Assembly: GCA_947359465.1 (NCBI GenBank)
Contig: OX375873.1
Coordinates: forward strand, 131,332,899-131,396,898
Length of the DNA stretch: 64,000 nt
Source of the DNA: Metellina segmentata
Lineage: Eukaryota; Arthropoda; Arachnida; Araneae; Tetragnathidae
Reading direction: 5' to 3'
In this document: piece after piece, positions 45,395-56,654 of the stretch
Position numbering within the stretch: the first letter of the stretch is position 1
How the letters are laid out: the number at the start of each line of letters is the position of its first letter
Program-made: the position numbers and the translations under genes
Notes under the pieces: model-generated
What the model was told of the DNA's origin: nothing
The model's database searches: none
Seen by the model: the letters and a program-made list of their open reading frames with translations, nothing else

Positions 45395-45475
45395 TCCAGT
45401 GGTTTTAACGAGATATCTCCTCCATCAATATCTGACTTTTTTTTAATATAGCGTGGTATTTCGTCATAAGACATA
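45395..45475 (+). repeat. GATATC-palindrome element, locus e
   Basis: Left end CTCTCCAGTGGTTTTAACGA followed by GATATCTCCTCCATCAATA, then a degenerate right half (GTGGTATTTCGTCAT). The left end is the complement of the right end CAACCACCAGG seen at loci f, g and h. Confidence 0.65.
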
Positions 45476-46369
45476 TACAGTTTTTTACTATAGTGAGATA
45501 AGATCTGTTCAAAATTTTTCCAATGATAATATATTTCGTTAAGGGCACTAGGAAGTCACAATTCTTCAAAAAATCAAATTTTTTGTTTCAATTGCATTTA
45601 ATAGAGGGCACCAATACGAATCGATTGATGTATCACTTATCATGTAAAATGCATTTTAAGTTACTAAAATTTAATTTTTAAATTATCCTTTTTGGTTTGG
45701 GTTTTGCCAACGATAGATTATATTTATTATAATATTTTATACTTTTAGTATATTTTTGTATAAATATACATTTTAATCGATTGGCAACTGCGACTGTTAT
45801 TATATCTAACCGCTAATTTTGATTACTTCTTCTTTGGAAAGTTCTTATCGATAAGCTAAGGAGATGCTTTTTTGTAGTTTTTTGTCGTTTTCTCAAAATG
45901 ATAAATTTTCTTTTTCAGGTGCGCTCTGTGATGAAACTATTAAAGCTATCAGTCTGAAATTTTACATTCACATGTGTTTCTATTGGGCAATTATCTTAAA
46001 ATATAAACTTCTGAGGAAATATGCACATAATTTTTTTTAATGGGTAATTAGTAGGTATAAAATTACAACATTTTCTTGAGTTGATTTAAATTGTGTCTAA
46101 AATTTTTTTCCCTGTTATTTTCAACACAAAATGTGTTAATGAATTCAAGAAACATTTCTAGTGATAGGGAAAAAAGTTGCTACTCAATATGTATTAAAGT
46201 TTTTTTACAGAGCGCACCCAAAGTGAACTCACTGTATAGAATTTTTTTCTCCGAGTTCTATATAAATGCTCTCTACAAAATATTTTGACTTTTTAAACAT
46301 TTATTTTTAGCTTGAATTAGTTTTAAAATGCATCACAAACATGTGTGCAAAAATTTATATTGGTACTTA
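45476..46369. other. AT-rich region with a 12-bp inverted repeat
   Basis: GGTGCGCTCTGT at 45918-45929 and its complement ACAGAGCGCACC at 46208-46219 are ~300 bp apart and could bound a small MITE. No target duplication seen. TTAAGGGCACTAGG at 45539 resembles TTAA-element ends, but no partner was found. Confidence 0.4.
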
Positions 46370-47680
46370 CAAGGGTTGTTCAAATGAAAAGGTACGAAAC
46401 AACACTGTGGGTATAAATGAAGATTTTATTCAAAGTATACACCATAGGCCTGAGCACAACGATCCCATTGATTAACGAGCCGAAGGATTCCTTGTTTCCA
46501 GAATTCCTGTGGCCGTGACGAGACCCAGTCCTTCACAGCGTCCTTGAGTTCGTCGTCCGAGTGGAAGCTTTTCTCTTTAAGATGTTTTTTCAGGGGACCA
46601 AACACATGTAAATCGCAGGGCGACATGTCCGGGCTGTAAGGCGGATGGTCAAGCTGCTCCCACTTGAACTTGGCCAGTTCCGCGTGTGTGACCCTGGAGA
46701 CGTGTGGACGTGCGTTATCATGGAGCAGAACCACACCCTCCGTGAGCAGCCCCAGTCTTTTGTTCTTGATGCACCTGCGTAGGCTTCAGAGTGTCTCATA
46801 GTACACATCGGAGTTAATGGTTCTTCTGTGTTCGAGGAATTCAACAAGTAGCGGGACTTGGACGTCGATAAAGACGGTGAGCAACACCTTCCCTTCTGAC
46901 GCCACGGCTTTGAACTTTTTAGGGGGAGGTGACGACGCATACTTCCACTGAACGCTGTCCCACTTTGTCTCTGGCTCGTAGTGATGACACCATCTCTCTT
47001 AACCTGTGACGATCCGTTCCAGGAAAGCGGGGTCTTCATGATACCGAAACAGATGTTGAAGTGCTAGCCCCATACGTAGTTCCTTTTGCTGGGCGGTGAT
47101 TTGTTACGGAGCCCACTGCGTGCACACCATTCGATAAAGCAACCTGTCGTGAAAAATTGACCACACTATTCCAACGTTGACATCCACCTTCACCGCCAAC
47201 ATTCGCAATGTGACACGCCGATCACTTCTCACTAGGTCGTCCACCTTGTCGATGAGATCGGCCGTGATGACTGTGCTTTCCTGGCCTCGGGTCATCAACC
47301 CAACTGTCACGTACTGAACGAAAACGGGCACACCATTTGCTCACTGACTTGTCGAACACAGTCTTCCCGTATACGGTCACCTTCCGGCGATGAATAACGG
47401 CCGGCGTAACACCTTCCGCTGTCAGAAATCGGATAACTGCTCGCTGCTCCTCAATCGTTGAATTTTGTAATGTGAACGCCATCCTGTCCTCACACGCACT
47501 GCCGCGTCACATGGACGGCGCTCTTTATAAGAGCCTCTTCTCTCTCCTGCGCATGCTCCGATCCGAAGATTCCAACCGCATCCCTAGATGTCTCGATACG
47601 TTCTCCCATAGCGGCATAGGCAAAATGTTAACGATTACGTTGTTACGACGTTTCGTACCTTTTCGTTTGAACATATGTTT
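46370..47680 (-). mobile_element. Mariner element (D-x34-D), defective
   Basis: About 1.3 kb. The left end CAAGGGTTGTTCAAATGAAA, GGTACGAAAC is preceded by TA (46368-46369). The right end carries GTTTCGTACCTTTTCGTTTG, AACA and then is eroded. Contains a classical mariner transposase pseudogene on the minus strand. Confidence 0.85.
46426..47482 (-). pseudogene. Mariner transposase pseudogene
   Basis: Start ATG 47482: MAFTLQNSTIEEQRAVIRFL, TPAVIHRRKVTVYGKTVFDK, then a frame shift near 47295 to ESTVITADLIDKVDDLVRSD and RRVTLRMLAVKVDVNVGIVW (second HTH). A TAA follows WAP; the next motif IVTG-ERWCHHYEPETK has a TAA where the first catalytic Asp should be. A third stop falls in YYETL-SLRR. LLHDNARPHVSRVTHAEL (second Asp) and YSPDMSPCDLHVFGPLKKHL (third Asp) are intact with 34 residues between, so this is classical mariner. 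Ends at 46426. Confidence 0.9.
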
Positions 47681-47729
47681 TTTTGTTTAAAATGATGTTG
47701 ATTTGATGATTGTTTATAATAGCTTAAAT

Positions 47730-48303
47730 CAGGGCTCGAAATACCCGGGTGCACAGGTGCACTGTACACATGAAAATAAAATTGTGCACGTAATTTTTTC
47801 CCTCTAGGTGCATGCAGTGCACATAACGTTAAAAGAAAAGGGGGAGGAGCAGAAACGTGTTTTATGTTATTTTGATGTTTGCACAAAATTTAGTATCGAC
47901 CTCTGATGCTCTAAGGGAACGTAATTAAAATTCTTGAATAAACACTATGCGAAAACAAAATAGCTGGGCCGTAACGGGTTTATACAAGAGGAAAGTGTAC
48001 TTGTGCCACTGCCACCAGAACTTTCCGATGATCGAAACATTTTCAAGATGGCTCGGTTGAAGCGACTGAATGTCGCGACAGCCGTGACTACAGAAGGGAT
48101 AATTTAGGTGTTTAAATATTTTTATTTAGTATCTACTACTAATCTATATAAACATACACAACTAAAATAAAGTAGTTTACATTACATTAATGCTTTTATA
48201 TTAAGTTTTTTTAAATGTGCACCTAAAATATAACCTGTGCACCTAATTTAAAAACTTAGGTGCACAATGTGCACCTGTATTATAAAATCTATTTCGAGGC
48301 ATG
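47730..48303. mobile_element. hAT MITE, 574 bp
   Basis: Exact 8-bp target duplication GCTTAAAT (47722-47729 and 48304-48311), the hAT size. Ends CAGGGCTCGAAATA and complement CATGCCTCGAAATA match at 12 of 14 positions, with the CAGGG start typical of hAT. Repeated AGGTGCAC motifs lie just inside both ends, like subterminal transposase-binding repeats. No coding capacity. Confidence 0.9.
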
Positions 48304-48374
48304 GCTTAAATTTCATATGCATTTGAATATTGGTCGCATTTTCATGATTTCTGGCCTTCGATGACTTTCCGGTG

Positions 48375-48440
48375 CCCTTAATCAAAATCTGATCTCTTTC
48401 CATAATGACGAGATAATCTGTTGAGACAACCACCAGGAAG
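48375..48440 (+). repeat. GATATC-palindrome element, locus f (right half)
   Basis: Reads AATCAAAATCTGATC, CATAATGACGAGATAATCTG, TTGAGACAACCACCAGGAAG. The left half is absent and the palindrome is interrupted by one base change. Confidence 0.6.
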
Positions 48441-48475
48441 GTTATGAACAATTAGTTCAGAGATGAACATTTACA

Positions 48476-48595
48476 AACAGAAATATAGTTGATAATACAG
48501 AAATATAGTTAATAATACAGAAATAAAGTTGATAATAAATAAATATAGTTGATAATACAGAAATATAGTTGAAAGATATAGTTAATAATCTCTAT
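48476..48595. repeat. ~20-bp minisatellite, ~6 units
   Basis: AGAAATATAGTTGATAATAC and close variants repeat about every 20 bp. Confidence 0.85.
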
Positions 48596-48599
48596 CACT

Positions 48600-51500
48600 G
48601 GATCTTATGGATTTGTTCAGACATTGTAACTGTTTGCCTAATTAACTTCGTTTGAAATATTTTCTTCGCCATTCATCTGCTATCCATTTTCCATTTAAGT
48701 TACAAATCAGCATTAATTTTCATACCAGAAGAAATACTGTACATGACGATAACAAATAATTTCAAAAAATCAAGTTTAAGACAATAACTGGTGTTGAAAG
48801 AGCAGACCTTATTAAATTAGAAGTTTTAAAAAGTGTGGCTGTAATTCCGAGTCAGAAGGCTTACAGTCTTCAATATCTTTAGGAATAGAGTAGGATAACC
48901 TTGTTTGTTCAATTTCTAAGACTATAATATTTCAGATACTTTCTGTTTCGAAATAAAAATCCCTTTTTTTTTCAAGTCCATATCTATTACAGCTGTCCAC
49001 ATGAATTTGAATATTCTCTTGAATCAAATAGATGAAGGGGTATACCACTTTTATTTCTCTCTTTTAAGAAATATCTAGTTTTAACTCACATATATTGTGG
49101 AAACGCTTACTTTGGTGCAACAATTATCTTTACTGGATGGAGGGCATCCTAAAATATATATGCTTTTTTTATGCAATGAATTCATTTAATTGTCATTTAA
49201 TAAATACGTGGTATTATTCGTAAATCTTGATATAGTATTACACATAATCTACACTTATTAAGCTTATTTTAATTTCAACACAATTCCATATTAACAAAAT
49301 AAACTCTTCAAAAGGGCCAACATAGATCCAATCAAATTAATTACCACAATATAATTTTTTAATCCAATTTAAACCGAAAATGAAGTAAATAAACTACAGT
49401 ATTATCTGAGCTACAGTCTCCAGAACAAATTTATTGCAGAAATTGTAGAAGTATGTTCCAACACTTGACTGAAAATAAATTAACTATATAAAGCATAACT
49501 GTGTATGGTATTTATACATACATTTGAAACACGAATCTTGAAAGGTATTCAATAGTAGAATACATAAAAGCAAACTTCTAAAACAGTATCATTGCTAGAT
49601 GGAATTTATTATTAATGATGCAGCCAAATGTAAAAACGATGTTTGCTCAAGCAAAGATATTCTAATTATGTAGAATCCATTCTAAGAACTTCTTTACTCA
49701 GTCCAGTCATAATATAAATGGCTTTCAATCGTTCTGTTATGAATAAAAATGTGTACACAGACCAAATAGTCATTTATTAGTTTATTTTTCAAAACTTCTG
49801 CTTTTAAAATTGTTAATTTATAATCCGTCCTATTTTTCACTTGTTTAATGTATCCGTATTCATCAGTGTAATTAAAAATAAAATCAAGATGAGTTTTATT
49901 GCTTCTTGATTGAGTTTTAAAAATAAAGCATTCCTGGGCTAGATTTCATTCTTTTGCTGCTAATTGTCTCTCCTGGCTGCAAAGTATGTGAGTTGTATTT
50001 TCATATAGTTGTAATAATAGCGCACATTCCAAAAATGTATACTTAATCTTTATTGCCAAATAAATTAGATTTGAAAATGATTGATTTTGTTTACGAAAAT
50101 AGTAGAATAGTTGCCATTGAAAAATCAACAATGCAAAATATTTCTGAGTTAAATTATATATGAAAGAATGAATTTGATAGGACTTAAAGGATTTTTAAAT
50201 ATGGACGCATAAAATTAAATAAATTAATAAGCTAAATATAAAACACCATTGCATTATCTTATCAATTATTTTAATTCTTATCAACTATTATATTTTTATA
50301 CTAAAGGGTTTATCGTTTTAAAAGTAAAGCAACAGAGAGGAAGAGAGAGAAATTAATAAATCAACTGTACGAACTCTAAACGGAGAAAATATTTCCATTT
50401 GGGAAATAATCTGAACTGCTAACTTTAAGTTCATTTGTCCAAAGCGCAGTCATGGGTTAATATGAAAATTATTTTTAAACAGATTATTTTTTTTTGCTCT
50501 TTTTTTAAATTTGTGTTCTTAACTATTGTATTTAACGAATAATTATTCCAATGGAACTTAACTAAATTAATTATTCTGCATGTCATTTATACCTTACTTT
50601 AAAGCTAGTAGTGTAATGGTATCTTTTAAGAGGAAAGTAGTTAATTTAAATAAAACTAACTAATCTGAAATATTTTAAACACGCAAGAACGTAAAACCTT
50701 TACATTGTGTTTGGTTAATTTTATCTGTAATCTTTAAGTAACTGAATCATTAATGAGCTGTATGCATGTTTTTATTCTGTCATGTGCGTTCGCTCCTGTA
50801 AGAAACTTTTACTAATTAAATTGAACTATTTGAGAGGATTCTACTTTCGAAGGATTAATTTTCACTTGACTGCTTTAGCGGAAACCTAATTTTGCATTTT
50901 ATTCAAATTGAGTGTTGAATTATTTATTTTAAGAACCCAACCACATTTGAATATGACTTGTACATAAATCTCTCGTTGTAAATACAGTTCCGAAAAGCTT
51001 TTAAATGATTAAAGGACTCTGCCATCTACTTGCATAACATTTCAGAAAATATATCGAACTCAAAGCATTTGCTGTATTTAAAACTGTTTGTTTTAAAATT
51101 ATGTATTGTGAAAATGATCAGAGATGAAGTTACTTGTTCAAATTGAAAAATTGAAAAACGTGGATATGTCCCTTTCTTTAAAACTCTATGAGCTGTATCA
51201 TGACGATACATGCACAAAGAATGTGACAAATACTCTTAAATTGGTTTCTAGCTTTGTTTAATAATTGCAATATTGTCGTGTTTAAAAGAAACACCAGTTT
51301 GTTACTTGTATGAAGTATAATTATCACAATATTAATGGACTTTTATATATCTTGGAAGAAATTAATAAAACCATATCATTAACTCATAATCAAACCACAC
51401 ATTGGTTCACCATCAGTTCTGCGACAGTAAATTGACTTATATGCTTATGCACCAAAAGGTCATCCGTACAGAAATGACGAACGCGTTATGATGTGGTATT

Positions 51501-52346
51501 TTTGACTCATACTGCTTCAGTTAGTGACCGGTATTATACTAAATTGTGTTTCTTTTTTATTTATCATTTAGGTTTTTGTTATTTTCCTATGAAGAATATC
51601 TTTCTGTTCTGCAGCTTAGTACAATGAAGGAACCTAATCCAAAAGGAATGCAGAAATACTTGATGGATGAAAAAGTACCCTCTTTCATAAAACCTTTTTT
51701 TACGAAAATTAACATACATTTTAGTACAACTGTACTGTATTAATTCCAGAAGACCCAATACTTTTAAAATATGAGCATTTTATCTCTTGAACACAATGAT
51801 CTTTCTCAGTTTCCACCGTACTTATATAAATGGTTAAACTCAGACGGCAAATATAATACATATATAAAATGTTTCTTACACGAACAAGTAAAAATGATAA
51901 CTATTTCGGAACTTGCACATTGCAGAACACCACTGTGAAAAATAATCATCACAGGCGTTAGAGGGCGCTGTATCGCATAACTACCGTAATTCGGAAAAAA
52001 GAGACTCATTAGACAGATGGAATAGGTAATTGATGATTCAGCCCATTTGGTAGAGACAGAACAGTAATGTGATAGAAATTTGTATTATAAATGGCATGGC
52101 TTGAATTTCATTAATAAAAGTTATTTTAATTAATTCTATTATTGTTATTTTTTATGCATAAGAAGGAAGATTCGTTTCCAATTTCATATATTGATCCGAA
52201 GTTAAGGTACTAAACTTCTTAGATTGAGTATTTTGCATGATGGCCATATGCGGTTGAATTAATTTTAACAATAACAAGCTATTTGCACCATTCGCCATGT
52301 CTTAATTTGTTGAGTGCCATCGGATATCCAAGAGGTACTTTTGCAC
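48600..52346. other. Long AT-rich spacer
   Basis: Nearly 3.8 kb with no recognisable gene, transposon or tandem repeat. It is the least eventful stretch of the window. Short frames (49946, 51026, 51546) lack motifs. Confidence 0.6.
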
Positions 52347-52381
52347 TATAAATAGAGAAGCAATATGAACGTTGGCTCAGT
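52347..52381 (+). promoter_or_regulatory. Candidate TATA + Inr core promoter
   Basis: TATAAATAG at 52347-52355 and the arthropod-type initiator TCAGT at 52377-52381 (A+1 at 52379), placing the TATA at -32. No long reading frame follows; an ATG at 52423 opens only a short frame. It could be the promoter of a small or spliced gene, or chance. Confidence 0.35.
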
Positions 52382-52920
52382 CCGTGTGAAATTTTGGTAT
52401 ACCCTTGAATGTCCTAAGAGTAATGGTTCGTGGCTATTGTGTTCGAAAATTAATATTTCCTGAAAGTACTAATAAATTAAAACAGAATCTTTGGGGGGGG
52501 GGGCTTAAAATACACAGCTGCTTAAAGCAACATTTACCAACGTTACCCTATTTGTGTTTGAGAAATTAGCCCCGTGTAGTAAAAATGAACCAACAAATCA
52601 AACCAAATTTTAGTTACAATATAGCAATTCATAATTCAATACAACCAAAACTTCTTTCACTGTACGACTTCACAGATAGGAGGCCCACAAAACACCCATT
52701 CGTCAAGTTATCTTAACCTTCAAAGGGATTCACCCGCATATATACGTTCTGACACCGGCCGTCTTCCCTGATTAACTTCTAACCAGTTTTAACTGTGTTG
52801 ACCAATATAATAATTTCCGAGACTTTCATACGAATAGTTGTGGGTATTTAGTTATTAAATGTGATACAGCGTAGAAGTATTAGGACAATACTCGGAAGTA
52901 TAGTGAATCGTTTAAGATTA
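52382..52920. other. Unassigned region with an 11-G tract
   Basis: An uninterrupted run of 11 G at 52493-52503, unusual in this AT-rich context. No gene seen. Confidence 0.6.
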
Positions 52921-53063
52921 ACACTCCTAGTAATTTCAATAAGATATCTCGTCCATCGAGAAGTGACAAACTTTGATAATGACGAGGTATCTCAACGTCA
53001 AGGATCTGATCAGCTTTGCACAATTTTTCGAGATACATCCTCGACACAAACCACCAGGAGTGT
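52921..53063 (+). repeat. GATATC-palindrome element, locus g (complete)
   Basis: 143 bp with inverted ends ACACTCCTAGTAATTTC and complement ACACTCCTGGTGGTTT. Inside: AAGATATCTCGTCCATCGAG, TTTGATAATGACGAGGTATC, AAGGATCTGATCAG, CGAGATACATCCTCG. This copy best shows both ends and the internal palindromic sites together. It ends 30 bp before the hAT element at 53094. Confidence 0.75.
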
Positions 53064-53176
53064 TGGTTAGCCATCATCTATACACTTCTGAATTAGAGAT
53101 GCGACATCGATGCCGATGTTTTATAAAAAACATCGATGTGTTTACTATCGATGTACTGAAGCCGATGCTTTTTTAA

Positions 53177-53907
53177 GGGGGTCCGGGACACATCAGAAAA
53201 TATTTTTTTATTAATTAATTTAGAATTATGAATTTTTTTTGTACTGATTACCCATCCAACTAATAAGCAAAATCTCAACACAAAATTTTTCCAAAATTTT
53301 TCTAAAAATTTTAAATTAAAGTTTTTTGAAAAAAAGAGGGGTCATTTTAAATTGCTAAGGCTCAAAATATTCTTAGTCGATTTTCAAAATTCTTGCAGTA
53401 AATTATTCACAAATTTATAAACTTTAATTTTGATTCAGCAATTTAAAAAATATTAATTTAATAAAAAATAAAAAATATTTGAATGAAAATTTTTGAAAAT
53501 TTTAAGGTACTTGTTTTTTAAAAAGTCATATTTTTAAAAGTAAATATTTGTTTCAAATATGCTGAATGATAATTAAAGTATAATGTTTGAAAAAGATATA
53601 TTCAAAATTTCAACCCTTAAACATTATCGGTTTTTGACTTATAGCAATTTGAATACAGGAAATCTTGAAAAATGTATCATGGAGAAAAACGCATTTAAAG
53701 TTTTAAAGACAGATGTTGTTGCCATGACAACAAGTGTTAAGAGTGTTAGATTTTCAAAACAGCGCACCATAAAAATTATTATATCTCTAGTTCCAATTAA
53801 GATAGAAACAGGATTTAGAAGTCATTTTAAGCAGAAAAACACAGAGAATTTCTTTAAATAATAAAAAAAAATTCGAAAATTTGACGATTTTTGTGTCCCG
53901 GACCCCC
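53177..53907. mobile_element. TTAA-flanked element, 731 bp
   Basis: TTAA at 53173-53176 and 53908-53911. Ends GGGGGTCCGGGACACA are perfect 16-bp inverted repeats. The interior is AT-rich with one uninformative frame (53583-53861). TTAA targets occur in piggyBac and Kolobok. The GGGG-starting ends resemble the Kolobok-like element at 57819, so it is probably a non-autonomous relative of that type. Confidence 0.75.
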
Positions 53908-54281
53908 TTAACATATATATTTATAATTCTCGATGTTTTAATGTTGTCAATGTGTTATTTTTAAATGAAAAAAGTACCAATAAAAAATACCAAGTAGCAT
54001 AATTTTCATAATCAGTAAATTGAACAGACTGCTAGACTAAAGGGCTCTGGGGTGAAGGGTCAGAAATAGAGATGTGACATCGATCTCGATGTTTTCAAAA
54101 CATTGATGTTTTGTAAAAACTTCGATGCATTTACCATCGATTTATTGGAGCCGGTGTTTGCTGAACATGGATGTTTTCATGTTGTCGAAGTTTTTACGTT
54201 ACCGATGTTTTATTTTTTAATGAAAAAGGTACCATAATAAAAATTAAGAAAAATAACCGTGCAACTTAGTATTTGTCAGTG

Positions 54282-54398
54282 ATGGCGACATCCGTCCCAT
54301 CAGAAAGAGCTTTTTTCCAAACTGGTGGGATAGTTAGTGAAAAAAAAGTCGGCTTATGGTGGAAAAGGATAACAAACTTCTTTTGTTACAAACTGTAA
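54282..54398 (+). pseudogene. hAT transposase C-terminal (dimerisation) relic
   Basis: MATSVPSERAFFQTGGIVSE followed by KKVGLWWKRITNFF and TAA. The ATSVPSERAFS-x-x-G-IVS motif is the hallmark of the hAT C-terminal dimerisation region. The rest of the gene, including the catalytic domain, is not recognisable. Independent support for the hAT call from the 8-bp duplication. Confidence 0.8.
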
Positions 54399-54879
54399 AT
54401 AACAAATATTAGGGCATATATTTATTATAGCCCCCAATATTTTTTATTTACAGTAAATAAAAAATAAGTTTGTGATGTTCCTCTCCATCAGTTTATAAGT
54501 AATTAATAATAACTAAAAATAATTATTGCTATGTACCTACCTACTTACAATTATAGTTAGTAGTAGTACTTATGTCAAATTGTTGTAAATGTTATTTTCT
54601 TTTATATTATTCAATTTAAAAATAAAATATTTGTTAAGTGTTCTTATTAATTTTTTTGACTATGTTTTGACGATTAAAAAAAATCTTAGTTATAGATTAA
54701 TAAACACTGCAAATGACAACTTAAATCTCCGCTTCCCTGACGAACATTAATATTTATGAATTTAATAAAGCAGTTTTAAGAAGTGGGGTAAAAAAGTTTA
54801 AATGCACTGGTGTTTAAAACATCGATGGTTTTTGGGCGATGTGCTATTAACATCAATGTTTTAATTTTGAACATCGATA

Positions 54880-55189
54880 TTTTGTTGTTGATGTCACATT
54901 CCTATTCTGAATATTCTGAACTCCACGTACCATAATTTGTAAGCATGCCATAGGTTTTGATTCACTTATTAGAGAACCTACATACTTTAATCTGTGCAAA
55001 AGTATTCGAACGCTGCAAAAATTCGGAGGTTCCATTTTGTTGTTGATGTCACATTCCTATTCTGAATATTCTGAACTCCACGTACCATAATTTGTAAGCA
55101 TGCCATAGGTTTTGATTCACTTATTAGAGAACCTACATACTTTAATCTGTGCAAAAGTATTCGAACGCTCCAAAAATTCGGAGGTTCCA
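54880..55189. repeat. 155-bp tandem duplication
   Basis: Two copies (54880-55034 and 55035-55189), nearly identical (one difference noticed, GCTGCAAA versus GCTCCAAA). The unit includes the right end of the hAT element and the start of the Tc1-C element, so the duplication is later than both. Confidence 0.92.
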
Positions 55190-55691
55190 TTTTAGTGTAG
55201 GGTTGAATCTTGGTTAGGACTTGGCCCATTGCTTTATATACCTGGTACCATGAATACTGACGTGTACCTTGACGTTTTGGATCATTCGGCCTTACCTACA
55301 CTATAGAAATGCTACGGTGAGGATGGTTGTTTTCTCCATCAGGATGGAGCTTCATGTCATACTGCAAAACGTGTGCTGTACTGGTTTCCTAAAAATGAGA
55401 TGAATTTTCTTGACGGGCTTATTCAAAGACCCGATCTCAATCTGATCGAACACTTGTGGGACAAACTGAACCACCGCCACGCACGCCCATCTTCACAACA
55501 TTCTCTTATCACAGCCTTGCAAGATGCATGGCGAGCTAGTCCTGTTCAGACTTCAGAGAACTTTTGGAAAGTACGCCTCGACGTGTTTCAGCTGTAATAC
55601 AAACAAAAGGAGGGTCTATCCGCTGATAAATAGAATAAGAAACCACTTTTTGAAAAATAAACAGTGTCCAAATACTTTTGTTCATATAGTG
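55190..55691 (+). mobile_element. Tc1-type element (family C), truncated
   Basis: The right end GTGTCCAAATACTTTTGTTC then ATATAGTG is followed by TA (55692-55693). A left-end-like GCAAAAGTATTCGAACGCT occurs at about 54997 and 55152 within the tandem duplication. The gene between is partial. Related remnant at 3655. Confidence 0.75.
55205..55597 (+). pseudogene. Tc1-C transposase C-terminal half
   Basis: Reads LGLGPLLYIPGTMNTDVYLD, VLDHSALPTL, stop, KCYGEDGCFLHQDGASCHTA (second Asp), WFPKNEMNFLDGLIQRPDLN, LIEHLWDKLNHRH (Glu, 34 residues after Asp) and ALQDAWRASPVQTSENFW. One internal stop near 55304. The N-terminal DNA-binding half is missing. Confidence 0.85.
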
Positions 55692-55764
55692 TAAAAGAAA
55701 TGTCCCTTAAAGGTACGTTTATAATTTTGCTCGAAAGTCTATATTTGTCTATAACGCATTACAC

Positions 55765-56060
55765 CTGCGTTCTGTTTGTTCGGGGTAGAGCATCGGATTA
55801 GTAACCGGAAGGTTGCGAGTTCGAAATTTGATCCATCCAAATACCAAATATATGTGTGACTGGTTCATGTAAACAAAAATGCCCTCACGTTGGTGTGGAA
55901 GATTAGAGAATAGAATGACGAAAATCTCAGGTGCTGACTTTGCAATCTGACCGTGGTTCAAAATGAAAAGCTGTTGTCCTCGGATCTTTGCCTTTAGGAT
56001 TGAAACAGGACGACCTCCGATATCCAGTTTTGTTTCTCTAGTGCAACAAGAATTAACTAA
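55765..56060 (+). repeat. SINE-A copy
   Basis: Head TTCGGGGTAGAGCATCGG, TTAGTAACCGGAAGGTTGCG, box B GAGTTCGAAATTTG, body GTGGTTCAAAATGA and GTTGTCCTCGGATCTTTGCC, tail TCTCTAGTGCAACAAGAATT. Tail to tail with the next copy. Confidence 0.82.
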
Positions 56061-56117
56061 CTACTCTTAACTATATTTTAAAGTATATTTTAGTCATAAT
56101 GGTAATTGGTAATTTTT

Positions 56118-56434
56118 TAGTTAACGTCATACTAGAGCAACACAACGGACTATTGACGACGGTCCGGGATCAGTCCCTTAAGGGAAAGATCCGAGGACAA
56201 TACTTCGTAATTTTGAACCACGGTCAGATGACGAAGCAACATCTGAGCTGGCACCCCACTCTCCGAACTTCCACACCAACCCAACGTGAGGACTTTCGGC
56301 CAGGACAGATTTAAGGTGCACCAGCCGCCTCTACACCATACGCTTATAAACATCCATGCCCGAACCCGGATTCGAACCAGGGACCTTCCGATCTAGAGGC
56401 TAACACCTTAACCACTATACCGGTTGGTCGGCTT
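56118..56434 (-). repeat. SINE-A copy (best preserved)
   Basis: On the minus strand: box A TAGTGGTTAAGG (56407-56418 on plus, complement) and a canonical box B GGTTCGAATCC (complement of 56368-56378), the spacing of a tRNA gene. The body holds TTAAATCTGTCCTGGCCGAA, GTGTGGAAGTTCGGAGAGTG, GTGGTTCAAAATTACG. The tail is GATCCCGGACCGTCGTC, AGTCCGTTGTGTTGCTCTAG. It can serve as the reference copy for the family. Confidence 0.9.
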
Positions 56435-56444
56435 TAATAATAGT

Positions 56445-56615
56445 GTAAAATGCGTGGTGCAGAATGTTTTCGAGTGGATTGTTAGCTTGGGTATTAATTA
56501 TTAATGACCTCGTCATCTGATTGTGGTTTAAAATGAAGTGGTCAATCCCCTTCCTTTCGGGATTGATCTCGAACAGTCACCATCTGCACGCTATTCTTTT
56601 CCAGTGCTACGTTTA
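56445..56615 (+). repeat. SINE-A 3' half
   Basis: GACCTCGTCATCTGATTGTG, GGGATTGATCTCGAACAGTC and CCAGTGCTACGTTTAA match the body and tail. Head absent. Confidence 0.7.
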
Positions 56616-56654
56616 ACCACCTACCCATATAAATATCCTTTTAAATTTACTTCC

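Larger units (their letters stand above)
53094..54904 (+). mobile_element. hAT element, decayed, with nested insertion
   Basis: Exact 8-bp duplication TTCTGAAT at 53086-53093 and 54905-54912. Ends TAGAGATGCGACATCGATG and complement TAGGAATGTGACATCAAC. Inside is a transposase C-terminal relic (54282-54398) in the same orientation. A second left-end-like copy (TAGAGATGTGACATCGATC at 54067) suggests either a nested sister element or an internal duplication. A TTAA element interrupts the left part. Confidence 0.85.

Noticed and set aside
45918..46219. MITE bounded by GGTGCGCTCTGT
   Set aside because: Only 12 bp of inverted match and no target duplication.
46590..47039. 149-codon minus frame in the mariner
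   Set aside because: Wrong frame; the catalytic motifs are in the neighbouring frame.
56118..56434. Functional tRNA at the SINE-A head
   Set aside because: The head runs straight into the shared SINE body, and the acceptor stem is not evident.
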